DNA of 50,680 nucleotides from Candidatus Methanophagaceae archaeon (GTDB lineage Archaea; Halobacteriota; Syntropharchaeia; Alkanophagales; Methanospirareceae). Location of the stretch: contig PQXC01000001.1 in NCBI GenBank assembly GCA_003194435.1, positions 20,311-70,990 on the forward strand, given 5' to 3'. Below, piece after piece: positions 1 through 8,380 of the stretch; positions within the stretch are counted from its first letter, which is position 1; each line of letters begins with the position of its first letter. The notes under the pieces were generated by a model, which did not search any database, was not told the DNA's origin, and saw only the letters and a list, made by a program, of their open reading frames with translations. The translations under genes were made by a program, and so were the position numbers.

Positions 1-26
1 GCTTCGCTCAATATCTCTATCTCCAT
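1..26 (-). CDS. possible start of a further minus-strand gene (partial)
   Basis: An ATG at 26 on the minus strand opens a frame that leaves the window after eight codons (MEIEILSE...). It lies 59 bp downstream of the prephenate dehydrogenase stop, in the same direction, as expected for a next operon gene. Its first codons are the GAGATA-type hexamer repeats seen at several other gene starts here. Too short to assign a function. Confidence 0.25.
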
Positions 27-84
27 ATTATTGATTGCTCTATTTTACATGAGCATAGCGTATATACGTTCAAAACATCCCTGT

Positions 85-975
85 TCATTTACCCCTCTCT
101 ATCTTCGCCTCTATCACATCGTCCGAATCACGCATCGCTCGCTCTGTATCACCGAAATGTGCCTTAGCATCACGCATCTCAGCAATGAACCCCTCCATAT
201 CAGAGGCTGCTATCAGCTCATAAAGCCGGTTCGCAACCGCCAGGAAAGTTTTATGTATCTCACCCATCTCGAAATTCAACTGTATCAAAGCGTATAAACG
301 CGGGTCCTGATGTAATATCCTGCCCACGAAGTCCATTAAAATCTCATACATCGGACTCATTACCGCTCTCGCTCGTTCAACATCGAAATCAAGCTCTTTC
401 AGCGTGATGCCAAGAGCAATGAGGACGAAATGAGTGAGCCCCTGAAGGACGCTCATCAGTCTATCATGCTCCTCTGCACTCAGAATCTCTATCCTCGCAC
501 CACTGCGCTCAAATAGTTCATAAACTTGTCTGTACAGCGCGCCCACTCGCTCTGACACTGGCACGAATATAATCGTCTGACCGCGAATGCTCTTTGCAGA
601 CGGACCAAATAATGGATGCGTGCCCAATATCTCCACTTCTTCACCTGTAACCCTTGACATCATCTCTACCGGCACCTTCTTCACCGATGTTATGTCCATC
701 ATAAGCGAGCCCTTTCGCATCTCAGGTCCCACACGCGCTATTACAGCCCCTGTTATGTCTATTGGTACCGACAGGAGTAGCACATCTGTATCCACCACAT
801 CACCAACACTATCTCTTAAGATGTCTATCTTCGTATGCCTGACCCCCATCTCGGCTGCTATCTCGTCAGTTCGGGCACTTTTATCCACTATCGTCACATC
901 AGCACCACTCTTCTTAAAGAACTTAGCGAACCAGCGCCCCATACCCCCTGCTCCGCCTATTATCGTCACTTTCAT
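85..975 (-). CDS. tyrA: prephenate dehydrogenase (TyrA family)
   Basis: NAD(P)-dependent oxidative decarboxylation of prephenate to 4-hydroxyphenylpyruvate, the tyrosine branch after chorismate mutase. The 296-residue protein starts with a Rossmann dinucleotide motif (GGAGGMG, residues 7-13) and carries the family signatures LLLSVPI, THPLFGPS (active-site His region) and QGLTHF, followed by a helical C-terminal domain. There is no fused chorismate mutase or ACT domain. A free AroQ-type chorismate mutase lies 41 kb away in this window (41906-42223) and presumably supplies the substrate. ATG start at 975; the upstream gene on this strand (OB-fold protein) ends 40 bp earlier, so cotranscription is likely. 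Arogenate dehydrogenase specificity cannot be excluded. Confidence 0.88.
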   Translation of the reverse strand: MKVTIIGGAGGMGRWFAKFFKKSGADVTIVDKSARTDEIAAEMGVRHTKIDILRDSVGDVVDTDVLLLSVPIDITGAVIARVGPEMRKGSLMMDITSVKKVPVEMMSRVTGEEVEILGTHPLFGPSAKSIRGQTIIFVPVSERVGALYRQVYELFERSGARIEILSAEEHDRLMSVLQGLTHFVLIALGITLKELDFDVERARAVMSPMYEILMDFVGRILHQDPRLYALIQLNFEMGEIHKTFLAVANRLYELIAASDMEGFIAEMRDAKAHFGDTERAMRDSDDVIEAKIERGK

Positions 976-1015
976 CGCTTTTCTATCACCACATCCTCAT
1001 AATACATGTTACATG

Positions 1016-1729
1016 TCATGTATATCGCGCCATAAACCCCATCAGCTCCTCCAGCACGTCCTTATCGTCCTTTATCTTTAATTCACTCGCCATTAATATA
1101 TACTCACCGCCCCTCAACATTACGTTCCCCCTCGCTATTACCGGCGTTCCAAATGAGAATGACAATGACAATCGCTTAACACTACTATCCTTATCTCCAT
1201 TTAACACCATGAATAACGCACCCGTGCCATCATCCACAAGCACCTTATCTCCCGCCACTCCCACTATATCGCCCTCCACTATCACATCAAATGCACCCTG
1301 ACACCTGATTATATCACCGATATCTCGCCTTTGAGGCTTATTCAACTCATCATACGCCGGAAAATAAATATTCTTCTCCCGCAGCTCCGTATTCCTGCCA
1401 ATATAAAGTGTAACCAGCCCACTCCAGCGTCTCACGTATGCATTTCCTATCTGTATTACCCTGTCCTGCTTCAACTCCTCCTGGTCTGCAACCCACGAGA
1501 AGAACGGCATTTTTGCTGTGTAATCTGCTATAACACCTTCAAGAATCTCTATTCGCTTGCCATCCTTCATCGTGAGCTCCCGCAGTGATACTTCAAGAAC
1601 TCTGCAAATAGTATTTATACCCCCTTCCCCGGGCTTCAGGCACCACAGCTCCCTCGCACCGCCACCCTCAGAGTCAGAGGGAGTGAACCTGAAGAAGCCC
1701 TGTTTCTTATATTCGCGCTGCATCATCAA
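1016..1729 (-). CDS. OB-fold nucleic-acid-binding protein (RPA-like)
   Basis: A 237-residue protein with what looks like two OB-type beta-barrel segments: roughly residues 35-110 (VRRWSGLVTLYIGRN) and 145-215 (VEGDIVGVAGDKVLVDDGTGALFMV...GTPVIARGNV). The second has the 'DGTGALFM' and 'G..V.ARGNV' strands typical of archaeal replication-factor-A-like or tRNA-anticodon-type OB folds. Single-stranded DNA or RNA binding is inferred. No zinc finger is seen. The start is a TTG at 1729 that overlaps the stop of the ABC ATPase (TTGA); ATG codons at 1726 and 1723 are alternatives. Translational coupling with the upstream ABC gene is likely. Confidence 0.55.
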   Translation of the reverse strand: MMMQREYKKQGFFRFTPSDSEGGGARELWCLKPGEGGINTICRVLEVSLRELTMKDGKRIEILEGVIADYTAKMPFFSWVADQEELKQDRVIQIGNAYVRRWSGLVTLYIGRNTELREKNIYFPAYDELNKPQRRDIGDIIRCQGAFDVIVEGDIVGVAGDKVLVDDGTGALFMVLNGDKDSSVKRLSLSFSFGTPVIARGNVMLRGGEYILMASELKIKDDKDVLEELMGFMARYT

Positions 1730-3051
1730 TTACAATTATAATTACTATTACTACTACGAATACCTCTACCTCCCACTATAAACTCAAGCTTGTTGAATAG
1801 CTCCTCTTTATCCTTCACCACTATTGCACCCCGGCTCTTCAACCCGACGAACAACTTTGTAGCTTCACCACCCGTGAAGTCCCGCTCCTCGATTCCATCG
1901 AAGATCAGCACAGGTTTGCCCAATTCAGATGCTCTCTTCGCCGCCTCCAGGTTCCTTAAATTGCCAAAACCCACTGGCATATCACAGACTATCACCGCAT
2001 CTGCATCTTGAATCATCACCATGAGTTCATGTAGAGCTTTATCAGCGATCGGTGAGAATGGTGCTTCTGTCACTACAGGAATGCCCAAATGCTGTGCAAC
2101 CTCACAGTCTGTGTCCAGCATATTCACCACGCCCACTGTCACCTTGTAACCCCTCTCTGTGAGTGTATGCATCAATGACGCACCAGCTCCTCCTCCACAT
2201 ATAAGATGAATTCTGGTGCCCCTGTCGCTGTCGCTGTCCCTCTCCCTGTCCTTATCCCTGTCATTGTAGCGGTTCTGTACCGGCACGGGTGATACATAGT
2301 AGTGATTGGTTACAGCATACCTCCACACGATAACATCAGCACCAAAAGTATCTTTTATATTATCCGGGTTCAATACTGACTCGGGAGTGCCGATGGAGAC
2401 GACCCTACCGCGGTGCAGCAATACCAGCCGGTCGCAATAGTGCGCGGCTAAATTGAGGTCGTGGATAACTGCTATTACTATCAAGCCCTCCTGCATGGTC
2501 AATCGCTTCAAGAGCTCCATTATCTCTATCTGATAGTTTATATCCAGGTGGGAAGTGGGCTCATCGAGCAGTAATACCTCGGGCTCCTGTGCCAGCGCTC
2601 TTGCTATTAATACCAGTTGCTTCTCTCCTCCACTCAATTCTGTAATACGCCTATCTGCCAGATGCCAGCAGTTTGTGAGTTCCATACACCTCTTTGCTAT
2701 CTCTATATCCTTCTGGCTCTCCAGTTCCCATCTCCCCAAATGCGGATTCCTGCCCATGAGCACGATATCAAGCGCAGAGAACTCGAAATTGATTGCGGTC
2801 TCCTGCGGCACCAGTGCGAATTTACATGCAAAATCTCGCTCATTCAGTTCTTCTATCGCACGTTCGTCAAGTAGAATCGTACCCTTCCTCGGTCTCAATA
2901 TCCGGCTGATTGTTCTCAATAAGGTCGTCTTACCTGACCCATTAGGTCCTATAATACCAAGAAATTCACCGTGAGCCGCATTGAAGTCAATACTGGCAAG
3001 CACCTTCTTACTCCCATAGTATGCATCCACATCCCTTACCTTCAATCCCAT
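1726..3051 (-). CDS. btuD: ABC transporter ATPase, BtuD/FecE type, with C-terminal Rossmann-like domain
   Basis: ATPase of a metal-chelate (cobalamin or siderophore) importer, or a soluble relative. Residues 1-260 are a complete ABC domain: Walker A GPNGSGKT (35-42), Q-loop VPQE, signature LSGGE, Walker B LLLDEP, H-loop VIHDL. A charged linker of alternating dipeptides (RDKDRERDSDSD) leads to a second domain (about 285-420) that begins IHLICGGGAGASLMH and looks nucleotide- or cobamide-binding. ABC ATPases with a C-terminal extension are common for archaeal BtuD-like proteins. No BtuC permease or BtuF binding protein is adjacent, so the transport partner is unknown. The C-terminus ends in an Asn/Ser-rich repeat (SSNSNYNCN). 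Confidence 0.65.
   Translation of the reverse strand: MGLKVRDVDAYYGSKKVLASIDFNAAHGEFLGIIGPNGSGKTTLLRTISRILRPRKGTILLDERAIEELNERDFACKFALVPQETAINFEFSALDIVLMGRNPHLGRWELESQKDIEIAKRCMELTNCWHLADRRITELSGGEKQLVLIARALAQEPEVLLLDEPTSHLDINYQIEIMELLKRLTMQEGLIVIAVIHDLNLAAHYCDRLVLLHRGRVVSIGTPESVLNPDNIKDTFGADVIVWRYAVTNHYYVSPVPVQNRYNDRDKDRERDSDSDRGTRIHLICGGGAGASLMHTLTERGYKVTVGVVNMLDTDCEVAQHLGIPVVTEAPFSPIADKALHELMVMIQDADAVIVCDMPVGFGNLRNLEAAKRASELGKPVLIFDGIEERDFTGGEATKLFVGLKSRGAIVVKDKEELFNKLEFIVGGRGIRSSNSNYNCN
2219..2262. repeat. hexanucleotide tract in the BtuD-like linker
   Basis: About seven imperfect units of CTGTCN/CTCTCC (plus strand), encoding RDKDRERDSDSD on the minus strand between the two domains of the ABC protein. 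One of about fifteen such tracts in the window. Confidence 0.8.
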
Positions 3052-3084
3052 CTCTTATATGCTACTGCTGCTGGAGTCACATTT

Positions 3085-3990
3085 TTAAAAATGCCCCATC
3101 TCCAATTTATCCTTCAACTCCGCTAAACATCCGGGGTCTCTCTTTATTTTCTCTTTTAGCTCATCTAACATCTGATAATTCCTTAATGCAGGAATGTATG
3201 ACGGATCTATATCAAGCGATTTCTTAAGGTGCTTCTCTGCCTCCTCAATCTCACCTTTGAGGAGAAAAATAACACCCAAATTTCCATAAGCCTTTGCTGA
3301 ATTCTTATCAATGCTCGTAACGTACTTGAACTCCTCGATTGCTGCATCCCAATCCTCATTCTCCATAAATTCCACACCTCTACGGAACCTCTCTTCGAGC
3401 TTGAGATACGTTTCCGGGTCAATATCAGGCTTATTAGCCAATTCAAGGTCTAAAAGCTCATTAATCGCGCTCAATAGATTCTCTACTTTTTCCTTCACTT
3501 CTTCATCTGGATTCAACGCAAGTGCCTTATTCGCGCATTCGTGGGCTTTTGCAACATAGCCTCTATGGAGATATGTGGCTCCGAGGTTATACCAATGAGC
3601 AGGATAGTCAGGATCCGCTTTCACCGCTTTCTCAAAATATGTAAATGCATCTTCAAGACGGTTCAACTGAGTATACAAAGTTCCAATGAGCATATACACG
3701 GTGTCAATGTCAGGGTATTCTTCGGGTATTGTCTTGAGGACCTCAATTGCACGCCTAAACCTGTTGGATGCAGCCAGTCTTACGCCTTTTTCAAGCGTCT
3801 CTTCACAGGCAGTTATATTCAATATCTGCCCATTTTCGGTGTCCACCTTCATTGGTTTCTCTGCCGGCTCATGAATATCTTTGCCATCTATTGTTTTATT
3901 ATGAACACGTCGCAAGTGCTCCGCCAAATTATCCATTTTAACACTCGCGCCGCAAACAGGGCATTTTGTGAATCTTCTTTTCTTTTTCAT
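3085..3990 (-). CDS. TPR-repeat protein with N-terminal C2H2 zinc finger
   Basis: A 301-residue soluble protein. A C2H2-type finger (C10, C13, H25, H30) is followed by about five tetratricopeptide repeats. Clear examples are VYMLIGTLYTQLNRLEDAFTYF, HWYNLGATYLHRGYVAKAHE and AYGNLGVIFLLKGEIEEAEK. TPR arrays are scaffolds for protein-protein contacts; the finger may bind nucleic acid or just stabilise the N-terminus. No enzymatic motif is seen. It stands 33 bp downstream of the start of the BtuD-like gene on the same strand, and FBP aldolase/phosphatase lies upstream, but the neighbours suggest no role. Confidence 0.8.
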   Translation of the reverse strand: MKKKRRFTKCPVCGASVKMDNLAEHLRRVHNKTIDGKDIHEPAEKPMKVDTENGQILNITACEETLEKGVRLAASNRFRRAIEVLKTIPEEYPDIDTVYMLIGTLYTQLNRLEDAFTYFEKAVKADPDYPAHWYNLGATYLHRGYVAKAHECANKALALNPDEEVKEKVENLLSAINELLDLELANKPDIDPETYLKLEERFRRGVEFMENEDWDAAIEEFKYVTSIDKNSAKAYGNLGVIFLLKGEIEEAEKHLKKSLDIDPSYIPALRNYQMLDELKEKIKRDPGCLAELKDKLEMGHF

Positions 3991-4088
3991 ATCCTCTTAA
4001 TCATATGAAATTTACAGTGTCCTCTAACCACACATTCTTCTATAAAGTAAGTCTATGAGTATGAGACCCATGTGTCTCCACAAAAGAT

Positions 4089-5210
4089 TTACTCTACCTT
4101 TTCAAACCTCCCTTCAAGCTTCTTTAGCACATCGGGCAGTGTTGTGTATTCCATCTCCTCCACAGGCAGCCTGTGCGGCTCGAAAGGTCCATGTGCTCTA
4201 ACGTAATCGGCAATCTCCTGCGCTTTGCGCCGTGCGAGGTCAAATGCAGGGTCGTCAAACATATCTGCTGTTCCCACCAGCTTGCCATTGCTTATCTGGA
4301 ATCCTGCTGCAATCACACGCGGGGGACCATCAAACCGTGTACACTGGGAGTATCTAAAAGGCACAGGGATGATAGGTCCGTTATGCGAACCACGCATCCA
4401 GCCACTCACGAGATAAGGCAATGAAAACGGTTCTAAAACCTCACCCACTGCTGGTAACCCGCTCTGTGCACGTACCAGTGCAACCGGGTCATCTTTACCC
4501 ACGTATTTACCCGCCGTGAAGTATAGTTTCTCTGTGCTTATAACTGCTACCGGCTCATCTTTCGGCAATGGACTCGTCTCCTTTGGATACACACGCTTTA
4601 TCACATACTTGCTCTTCGCCCCTATCAGAGCAAGCAGGTCATATAACTCCTCCGGACACCTCAAAAATACCTCCTTCTTCTCTTTTATATCCCAGACCTC
4701 GAATACGAACCCGTCATGCATCACAGGGTCAATAACAAGCCCCGCTGTATTGAACGGGTCAGCGAATATCTTATAGATGGGATAATTAAACGCGCCCGGT
4801 TCTGTCTTATCCATCATGAACGCGATTAACGGCTCAGAGCCGCGTTCCGTAAATTCCATCTCCGCTATTCCGGGTCCCATACCCCTTATGTTTCCACTGA
4901 ACGCATCCACGAGCAAATCCTGACCGGCACCATGCAGCTTCAACTCCTTCGCTACTTCAGTAGCTGCTTCAAAGGTCTCCCATGCCAGCCCATGTATATC
5001 CGGTGAATCCACACCTTTACGATGACTCATAAGCAGCTGCAGGTCATCGCCCGCATTCAGAACATGATAGCTGACAAGCAGACCTTCTCTCTTCGCCTTC
5101 TCCATCCGCTCCTTCGCCTTATCTTTCAACTCCGCTCGAACGGTCGAATGCCCGGGAAAACCACCAACATCTGCCTTTATCAAACTCACAGTTATCTTCT
5201 CCTTCTCCAT
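4089..5210 (-). CDS. fbp: fructose-1,6-bisphosphate aldolase/phosphatase
   Basis: Bifunctional archaeal enzyme of gluconeogenesis: condenses dihydroxyacetone phosphate and glyceraldehyde 3-phosphate and then hydrolyses FBP to fructose 6-phosphate in the same active site. The 373 residues match the usual family length. Visible signatures are the metal-binding N-terminus DVGGFPGHS (D14, H21), the NAGDD pair (D55, D56), DAFSGNIRGMGPG near residue 110, and YVGKDD (Y236, K239), which correspond to the catalytic Tyr and Schiff-base Lys of the Sulfolobus enzyme. Its presence indicates that hexoses are made from C1/C2 carbon rather than being the energy source. ATG start at 5210. Confidence 0.97.
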   Translation of the reverse strand: MEKEKITVSLIKADVGGFPGHSTVRAELKDKAKERMEKAKREGLLVSYHVLNAGDDLQLLMSHRKGVDSPDIHGLAWETFEAATEVAKELKLHGAGQDLLVDAFSGNIRGMGPGIAEMEFTERGSEPLIAFMMDKTEPGAFNYPIYKIFADPFNTAGLVIDPVMHDGFVFEVWDIKEKKEVFLRCPEELYDLLALIGAKSKYVIKRVYPKETSPLPKDEPVAVISTEKLYFTAGKYVGKDDPVALVRAQSGLPAVGEVLEPFSLPYLVSGWMRGSHNGPIIPVPFRYSQCTRFDGPPRVIAAGFQISNGKLVGTADMFDDPAFDLARRKAQEIADYVRAHGPFEPHRLPVEEMEYTTLPDVLKKLEGRFEKVE

Positions 5211-5261
5211 ATCCTATCACTCCTTACTTTTCCTTGTCCTTGGTTCAAATATAGTATGCTT

Positions 5262-5675
5262 TTAAACAGATGAGAATACACGCCTTGCTGCTTCGTCTCG
5301 CTCCTCCTGCTCTTGCTTTATCCTGTCACCGCGTCTGAAACTCTCATCTGCCTTCTCCTCATCACCCATGAGCCTGTAAACCTGCCCGAGGTTGTAGTAT
5401 GTGGATATCCCGCCATCCATGAGATAATCTCTGAGATTCAATGCTGCGTTAAAGAATCCTATTGCCATCTCATAATCTTCCAAATTCGCATAGGCAACAC
5501 CGCAATCGTTGCACGTCTTAGCCAGAGTCGGCATAAGCGGCTCTTTCTTCACTATCTCCTTATACACCTTTATTGCATCCTCGTATCTCCCCTCTGCAAG
5601 GTATTCCTCACCAAGAATAAGCAATTCCTCCGCTGTCTTCCCTCTTATCTCCTCCACTTCTTCTTTATCTTCCAT
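5262..5675 (-). CDS. small TPR-repeat protein
   Basis: A 137-residue protein made of about three tetratricopeptide units: AEELLILGEEYLAEGRYEDAIKVY, CNDCGVAYANLEDYEMAIGFF and TYYNLGQVYRLMGDEEKADESF. Soluble, no signal peptide, no catalytic motif. It is 51 bp upstream of the FBP aldolase/phosphatase start on the same strand. Two TPR proteins therefore flank fbp, but no functional link can be claimed. Confidence 0.75.
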   Translation of the reverse strand: MEDKEEVEEIRGKTAEELLILGEEYLAEGRYEDAIKVYKEIVKKEPLMPTLAKTCNDCGVAYANLEDYEMAIGFFNAALNLRDYLMDGGISTYYNLGQVYRLMGDEEKADESFRRGDRIKQEQEERDEAARRVFSSV

Positions 5676-5711
5676 ATAATAAATAAAGAGCTAAACTGTT
5701 TATATATATTA

Positions 5712-6530
5712 CTATTTCTCATTGGTCAGGTCAGGCTCTTCATCTTCAAGGTCTACCACCCTCCCCAGATATGTACCATCAAGCAGATATGCCTCCATTG
5801 TCTCTCTGAGAATGAGTTTTGACGCTATGGGTCCCATAAGTTTCAAATCAGGTGAATTAAAGGCTACACCACCACATATCTCGTTAAATGCTGGCATTAT
5901 TATTACCCATGGGTCATTCCAGCAGTCTATATTTATATCCTTATAGTACTGTGTAACGGCATTATAAGTGCATTTAGCTCGAATCAAAACGCTCATCATT
6001 TTTGTATACCCAGTTCCTCTACTCACAAGTCGAATCATCGGGTGATTATGACCGATCATAATGTATTCAGCAGAGAAGAGCTCCTGTGATGGCCATGTAT
6101 GCCCATGCGTATAGCCCACGCCGTCAAAGATGAACCCTCTCGTTCTTTCCAGACTTACCTCATGCTGCAGCTGCACACTTGCTATTGCTTCCTCAGGCAT
6201 GAGTCCCTCCAGGTGCGAGTCATGATTACCCTTGACCACATATACCGGTGCGTATTCAGCGAGAGAAGCGAGGAAGCGAGGCACCTCTGTCCTGTTCCGG
6301 TATGAAACGCCAGGTACCGCATGTTTTATATCGCCAAGCAGGACAATCGCATCGGGCTCGGTTGACCTGATACAGGTCAATACACGCTCCAGAACCTTAT
6401 CGGTTTGACTACCGATGTTTATCCCTCTCTGCCGCAACTCATCCTCTATACCCAGATGCAGGTCCGCAAGCACCAGTGTTCTCTTCTTATTCTCTACTAT
6501 CAGCGCCGCTTCCCTCATCTCCAGTCTCAT
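5712..6530 (-). CDS. metallophosphoesterase (archaeal SbcD-related family)
   Basis: Calcineurin-like phosphoesterase of 272 residues. Motif order is complete: ADLHLG (I), LGDIKH (II), KGNHDS (III), GHTWP and IGHNHP (IV/V). These place it in the single-domain archaeal family related to SbcD/Mre11 and YfcE-type enzymes rather than Mre11 proper, because the capping domain and a Rad50 partner are absent. The substrate is unknown. It is transcribed divergently from pelota with a 99-bp shared upstream region. Confidence 0.8.
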   Translation of the reverse strand: MRLEMREAALIVENKKRTLVLADLHLGIEDELRQRGINIGSQTDKVLERVLTCIRSTEPDAIVLLGDIKHAVPGVSYRNRTEVPRFLASLAEYAPVYVVKGNHDSHLEGLMPEEAIASVQLQHEVSLERTRGFIFDGVGYTHGHTWPSQELFSAEYIMIGHNHPMIRLVSRGTGYTKMMSVLIRAKCTYNAVTQYYKDINIDCWNDPWVIIMPAFNEICGGVAFNSPDLKLMGPIASKLILRETMEAYLLDGTYLGRVVDLEDEEPDLTNEK

Positions 6531-6629
6531 CGCAAATCACAATCTCATACCATATTATAATAGCATAGCGATATGTATGTAAGATAAGAGGGTAAGGGAA
6601 AAGGAATAAGAGAGAAGCGAGACTTTATT

Positions 6630-7766
6630 ATGAAACTCCTGAAGACGCGACTGAAACACAGTCATAGCAGAGGCACAGAGAGAGAGACAGAGACAGAAAC
6701 AGAAACTGGTGAAATCTCTTTAATACCAGAATCAGTGGACGACCTCTGGCATCTGAAGCATGTAATAGAACCGGGAGACACGGTCTATTCATTCACTTAC
6801 AGGCGAATAGAAGAAGCAACGGATAAAATCAGACCAGCTAAGACGGAGAAGAAACGCATTCGGTTGGGCTTACGGGTAGAGAATGTAGAGTTTCATAAAT
6901 TCTCGCATCGGTTACGTATAAAGGGGATAATAGAGACTGGTCCGGATACCGAGGTGGGTTCTTATCATACCTTCAATATCGAGCCCAATACCGAGCTCTC
7001 AATCATCAAGGATTGGAAGAAGCATCAACTGAAACGGTTAAGAGAAGCGGAGCGGGCTTCTAACAGCTCGCCCATAATCGTGCTCACAATAGAAGCGGGC
7101 GAGGCAGTTGCAGGTATAGTAAGGCAGTATGGTGTGGACGAGCTATTCTCAATACGATATGGCACGGGAAAAGGCATGTCTGGGGGAGATACAGCCATGA
7201 AAGCCTTCTTTGGTGAGGTATTGAGACTATTGAAGCAGGCTTATTACAACAACGATGCGGATGCTATCATCATTGCGGGTCCAGGGTTCATAAAGAGCGA
7301 TTTCTATGCTTTACTGCGTGATAAAGCGCCAGAACTGCAGAAGAAGACCATAATAGAACAGACCACATCTATCGGGCTCTCTGGCTTCATTGAGGTATTG
7401 AAAAGAGGCGCTGTGACGAGATTGAGAGAAGCTGAGCGACTGGCGAGTGAAGTGAAGCTGTTTGAGAGATTGATGGCGGAGATAAGCAGAGAAGAAGGAG
7501 GAAAGGCGGTATATGGCGAGGAGGAAGTGCGAAAAGCTCTACAATTCGGCGCGATAGAGACCCTGCTGGTCTGCGATGATGAGCTGATGGCAGAGGGAGA
7601 GGGGAGCAGGGGGATAGGGATAGAGGAGATACTTAAAGGTGTGGAGCGGACAGGCGGTAAGATAGTTGTATTCAGCACCGAGTTCGAGCCAGGCAGGAGA
7701 TTGAAAGCACTTGGTGGAATCGCTGCTTTATTGAGGTTCAAACTTTACTCTTGCCATTCAAGCTAA
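6630..7766 (+). CDS. pelA: mRNA surveillance protein pelota (aPelota/Dom34)
   Basis: Ribosome-rescue factor that acts with ABCE1 and aEF1A on stalled ribosomes. The three-domain, 378-residue protein has the Sm-like N-terminal domain (DDLWHLKHVIEPGDTVYSF), a central domain from about residue 150 and a C-terminal L30e-like domain. An unusual Arg/Glu/Thr repeat (GTERETETETET, about residues 15-26) is inserted between the first beta-strand and the conserved GEISLIPES segment, which explains the length excess over typical ~350 residues. TATA-like ATTATAATAG lies near 6551-6560. Confidence 0.93.
   Translation: MKLLKTRLKHSHSRGTERETETETETGEISLIPESVDDLWHLKHVIEPGDTVYSFTYRRIEEATDKIRPAKTEKKRIRLGLRVENVEFHKFSHRLRIKGIIETGPDTEVGSYHTFNIEPNTELSIIKDWKKHQLKRLREAERASNSSPIIVLTIEAGEAVAGIVRQYGVDELFSIRYGTGKGMSGGDTAMKAFFGEVLRLLKQAYYNNDADAIIIAGPGFIKSDFYALLRDKAPELQKKTIIEQTTSIGLSGFIEVLKRGAVTRLREAERLASEVKLFERLMAEISREEGGKAVYGEEEVRKALQFGAIETLLVCDDELMAEGEGSRGIGIEEILKGVERTGGKIVVFSTEFEPGRRLKALGGIAALLRFKLYSCHSS
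6676..6706. repeat. hexanucleotide tract inside pelota
   Basis: GAGACA-type units (GAGAGA, GACAGA, GACAGA, AACAGA) in frame with pelota and coding for alternating Glu/Thr. The tract lies in the N-terminal domain after the first strand. Confidence 0.8.
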
Positions 7767-7789
7767 GCTAACAGATGGGTTTGGGTGTA

Positions 7790-7812
7790 GTATTTTAAAC
7801 TTTTAATACATA
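7790..7812 (+). promoter_or_regulatory. TATA-box region of the tRNA-Thr gene
   Basis: AT-rich TTTTAAACTTTTAATACA lies about 22-38 bp upstream of the mature tRNA 5' end, the expected place for an archaeal box A. Confidence 0.4.
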
Positions 7813-7830
7813 ATAATAGCCATAAGTCCA

Positions 7831-7904
7831 GCCCCGGTAGCTTAGCCCGGCAGAGCGATTGACTTGTAATCAATAGGTCGAGGGTTCAAATCCCTCCCGG
7901 GGCT
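7831..7904 (+). tRNA. tRNA-Thr (anticodon TGT)
   Basis: A 74-nt cloverleaf. Acceptor arms are GCCCCGG (7831-7837) and CCGGGGC (7897-7903) with T73 at 7904. The D-arm is GCTTAGCCCGGCAGAGC. The anticodon stem ATTGA/TCAAT encloses loop CTTGTAA with TGT at 7865-7867, decoding ACA. The T-arm is GAGGG-TTCAAAT-CCCTC. No intron is present and the 3' CCA is not encoded. It sits between pelota and the fwd operon. Confidence 0.97.
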
Positions 7905-7937
7905 TTGTAATTTGCACGAGCGGAAAAAATCCGAAAG

Positions 7938-7976
7938 ATTTAAATGTTTATGTGCCTGAGGTATAATCAGGTGAAA
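7938..7976 (+). promoter_or_regulatory. promoter and ribosome binding site of the fwd-ftr operon
   Basis: A TATA-like GATTTAAATG at 7938-7947 lies about 30 bp before the ATG at 7977, with CAGGTG (7968-7973) as a short ribosome binding site. An ATG at 7944 in the same frame falls inside the TATA element, which argues for the downstream start. Confidence 0.5.
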
Positions 7977-8357
7977 ATGGGTGTGAAAGTGAAATTAATT
8001 AGTGGGAGAACGGTTGCACAGGGTCAAAATCTGGATAACAAGCTCTCTGATGAGTACTTCAGTGCGGTAGCGTTCTGCGAGTTGAATGCGACAGATATGA
8101 CAAAGATAGGGGTTTCTCCGGGTGAGAACGTGAAAGTGAGCACGAAGTATGGCGAGGTGGTGGTGAAAGCGAAGCAAGGAGCAGGGAACCCTGAGGGTAT
8201 TGCCTTCATTCCCATGGGTCCCTGGGCAAATGCAGTTGTCAGTGGTGATACAAAAGGTGCGGGAATGCCTCAATACAAAGGTATAGATGCGGAGATAGAG
8301 AAGACAGAGGAGCAGGTACTGCAAATAAGAGAGTTGATGCGGCAGTATATGAGATAG
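7977..8357 (+). CDS. fwdD: formylmethanofuran dehydrogenase subunit D
   Basis: Molybdopterin-dinucleotide-binding subunit of the tungsten/molybdenum formylmethanofuran dehydrogenase; with FwdB it forms the formate-dehydrogenase-like half of the complex. The 126-residue product from ATG 7977 aligns over its length with FmdD/FwdD: the opening LISGRTVAQGQ, the core ENVKVSTKYGEVVVKA, the IPMGPWANAVV signature and the C-terminal EEVLQ. An in-frame ATG at 7944 would add eleven unrelated residues and overlap the promoter. First gene of fwdDBAC-ftr; FwdB follows after 23 bp. Confidence 0.95.
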   Translation: MGVKVKLISGRTVAQGQNLDNKLSDEYFSAVAFCELNATDMTKIGVSPGENVKVSTKYGEVVVKAKQGAGNPEGIAFIPMGPWANAVVSGDTKGAGMPQYKGIDAEIEKTEEQVLQIRELMRQYMR

Positions 8358-8380
8358 TGAAATAGGAGGTGAGAAGGAAA

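Noticed and set aside
587-1081. Open frames antisense to tyrA and similar long antisense frames over fwdC, trpE, xpd and proA
   Set aside because: They are shadows of real genes: low-complexity Ser/Thr/Pro/His composition, no ribosome binding site, no family signature.
7944-7976. Longer FwdD N-terminus starting at 7944
   Set aside because: The extra residues are unlike the family and the ATG overlaps the TATA element; the ATG at 7977 has a ribosome binding site.
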